Source: Wyeomyia smithii
Lineage: Eukaryota; Arthropoda; Insecta; Diptera; Culicidae
Assembly: GCF_029784165.1 (NCBI RefSeq)
Contig: NC_073695.1
Location: 160,695,622-160,759,621, forward strand
Direction of reading: 5' to 3'
DNA length: 64,000 nucleotides
Below, piece after piece: positions 63,749 to 64,000 of the stretch (the stretch's first letter is position 1; the number at the start of each line of letters is the position of its first letter). The notes beneath the pieces are model-generated. The model was not told the DNA's origin. It ran no database searches and saw only the letters and a list, made by a program, of their open reading frames with translations. The position numbers were made by a program, and so were the translations under genes.

Positions 63749-64000
63749 AGAATTCAAATAATGTTTTAATTACAGAAAATAATGAACAAGTGAAGATTAA
63801 CGATCTTTTTGAAAAACGACTAAATAATTTGACAAAACAAGCATTTAATCAAGCGATAGAAGTTAACAGATTCATTAGACAGGCTACACTAAATTTAGAT
63901 AGGGCAATAGACTGGCAACACATGCTACATCTTCAGAACATCATTTTTAATATGGACAACGTTCGCTATCAACTAGAAACCATCTTCGAGTCCATTCAAC
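63745..64000 (+). pseudogene. env continuation in shifted frame
   Basis: Open to the window edge in the frame -1 to the preceding ORF, with a helical, charged composition expected of the region after the fusion peptide. Shows that the break at 63746 is a single-base frameshift rather than the real end of env. Confidence 0.75.

Larger units (their letters stand above)
59190..64000 (+). mobile_element. errantivirus-like (Ty3/gypsy with env) endogenous element, right end beyond window
   Basis: PBS TGGCGCAGTCG at 59190-59200 (as in gypsy-type errantiviruses that prime with tRNA-Ser), leader, gag, protease, RT/RNase H, integrase and an env ORF in the expected order. The copy carries a large deletion in gag, a stop in gag and frame changes in protease, between RNase H and integrase, and in env. 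The 3' end and 3' LTR are not in the window. Confidence 0.9.

Noticed and set aside
1..64000. CRISPR array, bacterial operon or plasmid features
   Set aside because: The gene structure is eukaryotic (spliced exons, LINEs, SINEs, MITEs). The repeats lack CRISPR spacing.
54754..64000. Further ARMH3 exon in the right-hand 9.2 kb
   Set aside because: I scanned for a frame starting in phase 1 with the conserved helix that should follow exon 5 and found none.

Overview
This window looks like insect genomic DNA, most likely from a culicine mosquito (Aedes more likely than Culex; inferred from transposon content, not proven). It is AT-rich and dense with transposons. The host-gene signal is a single conserved gene on the + strand. 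Five exons at 1007-1636, 1692-1771, 27244-27402, 27463-27678 and 54533-54753 join in phase. Together they encode the N-terminal part (about 435 residues) of the orthologue of ARMH3 (armadillo-like helical domain protein 3, formerly C10orf76/UPF0668), a Golgi protein that partners PI4KB/GBF1 in vertebrates. The gene continues past the right edge. Two introns are very large (about 25.5 kb and 26.9 kb) and two are minimal (55 and 60 bp). Nearly everything else in the window lies inside ARMH3 introns.

Intron 2 (1772-27243) is a nest of insertions. A decayed minus-strand Jockey retrotransposon starts near 2650 and reappears in pieces at 6164, 8819 and 20401. It has been split in turn by a retroposon with a 21-bp target duplication (4961-6163), by a 2.5-kb element holding a three-unit tandem repeat (6294-8818), by a 10.7-kb long-inverted-repeat element (9669-20400), and by a further inverted-repeat element (20648-23922). 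The 10.7-kb element contains a second inverted-repeat element, and inside that sits a complete BEL/Pao LTR retrotransposon (12335-19198: two 490-bp LTRs, 5-bp target duplication, one frameshift). A third inverted-repeat element (24024-25620) carries a 686-bp SINE. An R1-like fragment and a tRNA-like SINE precede exon 3.

Intron 4 (27679-54532) holds MITEs, an RTE-like and a CR1/Jockey-group retrotransposon fragment, a 2-kb foldback element with roughly 1-kb arms, a short 5'-truncated Jockey copy, an IS630-Tc1-mariner (ITmD37E-like) transposase remnant, a 296-bp direct repeat with no differences seen, and a nearly intact Jockey element (47326-51724; ORF1 plus ORF2 with one stop codon). That Jockey element has a perfect 16-bp target duplication and splits an older R1-like element (about 46010-53106).

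The right end (54754-64000) is probably the next ARMH3 intron. It contains a PHD-type ORF1 remnant, a possible solo LTR, a textbook hAT-type MITE (57137-57329, 8-bp target duplication) and the 5' portion of an errantivirus-like endogenous retroelement (from about 59190) with gag, protease, RT/RNase H, integrase and the start of env. Several of its reading frames are broken. Some family assignments, and boundaries given as approximate, are by-eye judgements from the nucleotide text and the translations.
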